Positions 53,324-53,399 of a DNA stretch of 53,399 bases are shown here, in pieces. Within the stretch, counting starts at the first letter, position 1. The number at the start of each line of letters is the position of its first letter. A program made the translations under genes and the position numbers. Below the pieces are notes generated by a model. It did not search any database and was not told where the DNA came from. It was given only the letters and a program-made list of their open reading frames with translations. The stretch is from Clostridium guangxiense (GTDB taxonomy: Bacteria > Bacillota > Clostridia > Clostridiales > Clostridiaceae): the NCBI RefSeq assembly GCF_021043395.1, contig NZ_JAJNKE010000029.1:1-53399 (forward strand), given 5' to 3'.

Positions 53324-53399
53324 TGGTGGCTTATCGGGGAATCGAACCCCGGACACCATGATTAAAAGTCATGTGCTCTACCAACTGAGCTAATAAACC
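53324..53399 (-). tRNA. trnK: tRNA-Lys (anticodon TTT)
   Basis: 76 bases on the minus strand, 5' end exactly at the window edge. Acceptor arms GGTTTAT and ATAAGCC pair (one G-U), the D-arm is GCTC...GAGC, the anticodon stem CATGA/TCATG encloses CTTTTAA with anticodon TTT at 53364-53366, the T-arm is CCGGGGTTCGAATCCCCG, and CCA is encoded. Confidence 0.95.

Noticed and set aside
1-53399. CRISPR arrays, transposases, prophage genes
   Set aside because: No regularly spaced direct repeats, no DDE or tyrosine/serine recombinase motifs and no phage structural genes were found on either strand.

Overview
The window is AT-rich, with Gram-positive ribosome binding sites, frequent TTG/GTG starts and a GerA-type spore germinant receptor. 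This points to a low-GC, endospore-forming Firmicute. The arabinose/pentose-phosphate genes, butanediol dehydrogenase and overall gene style fit Clostridium sensu stricto, probably a saccharolytic or solvent-forming species near C. acetobutylicum. The species guess is inference. No phage, transposase or CRISPR array was seen.

Layout. (1) 1-100: a consensus promoter fires leftwards out of the window into what looks like an rRNA leader. (2) 0.8-10 kb: an amino-acid/guanidino-compound catabolic island on the minus strand, holding a GntR regulator, an arginine-deiminase-superfamily hydrolase, a polar amino acid ABC transporter, a class III aminotransferase, a RocB-like M20 hydrolase, an AEC carrier and an iron alcohol dehydrogenase. 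TTGTATTTGTA-type sites precede three of its transcription units and are probably the GntR operator. (3) 10.2-11.3 kb: a small membrane protein and a cytoplasmic parvulin, separated by a very long hairpin. (4) 11.4-17.8 kb: a mannoside operon (MTP-1/DUF1861 protein, sugar ABC importer, GH130 phosphorylase, LacI regulator) with a cre-like site at its head. (5) 18.3-21.1 kb: aspartokinase, then 2,3-butanediol dehydrogenase preceded by a promoter and a highly structured leader.

(6) 21.2-25.9 kb: two converging operons. One encodes a STAS-like protein and a ketosynthase-III-like enzyme lacking the usual His/Asn. The other encodes a soluble chemoreceptor, a GAF protein and a thiamine-diphosphate enzyme. 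This is the best candidate here for an undescribed small-molecule synthesis and sensing system. (7) 26.4-31 kb: a BceRSAB-type peptide sensing/detoxification module whose permease is frameshifted in a T7 run. (8) 31-34.5 kb: an eroding stretch with a FlxA-like protein, an internally deleted lysine-permease remnant, a PPK2 kinase with a small membrane protein gene overlapping it, and a twice-frameshifted methyltransferase. (9) 34.5-38.7 kb: a gerKABC-like operon with a fourth small membrane gene. (10) 39-41.4 kb: an ABC-2 exporter pair.

(11) 41.6-44 kb: a GntR/UTRA regulator convergent with a GH1 beta-glycosidase. (12) 44.3-50.9 kb: an arabinose locus, araA divergent from araR-araD-transaldolase-transketolase, with two palindromic AraR-type operators in the divergent spacer, one covering the araA -35 box. 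No ribulokinase is present. Together these enzymes would take arabinose to ribulose, epimerise ribulose 5-phosphate, and feed carbon to the non-oxidative pentose phosphate pathway. (13) 51-53.4 kb: a HAD phosphatase, an HD-GYP protein, a Cys/His-tailed small protein and tRNA-Lys(TTT) ending exactly at the right edge.
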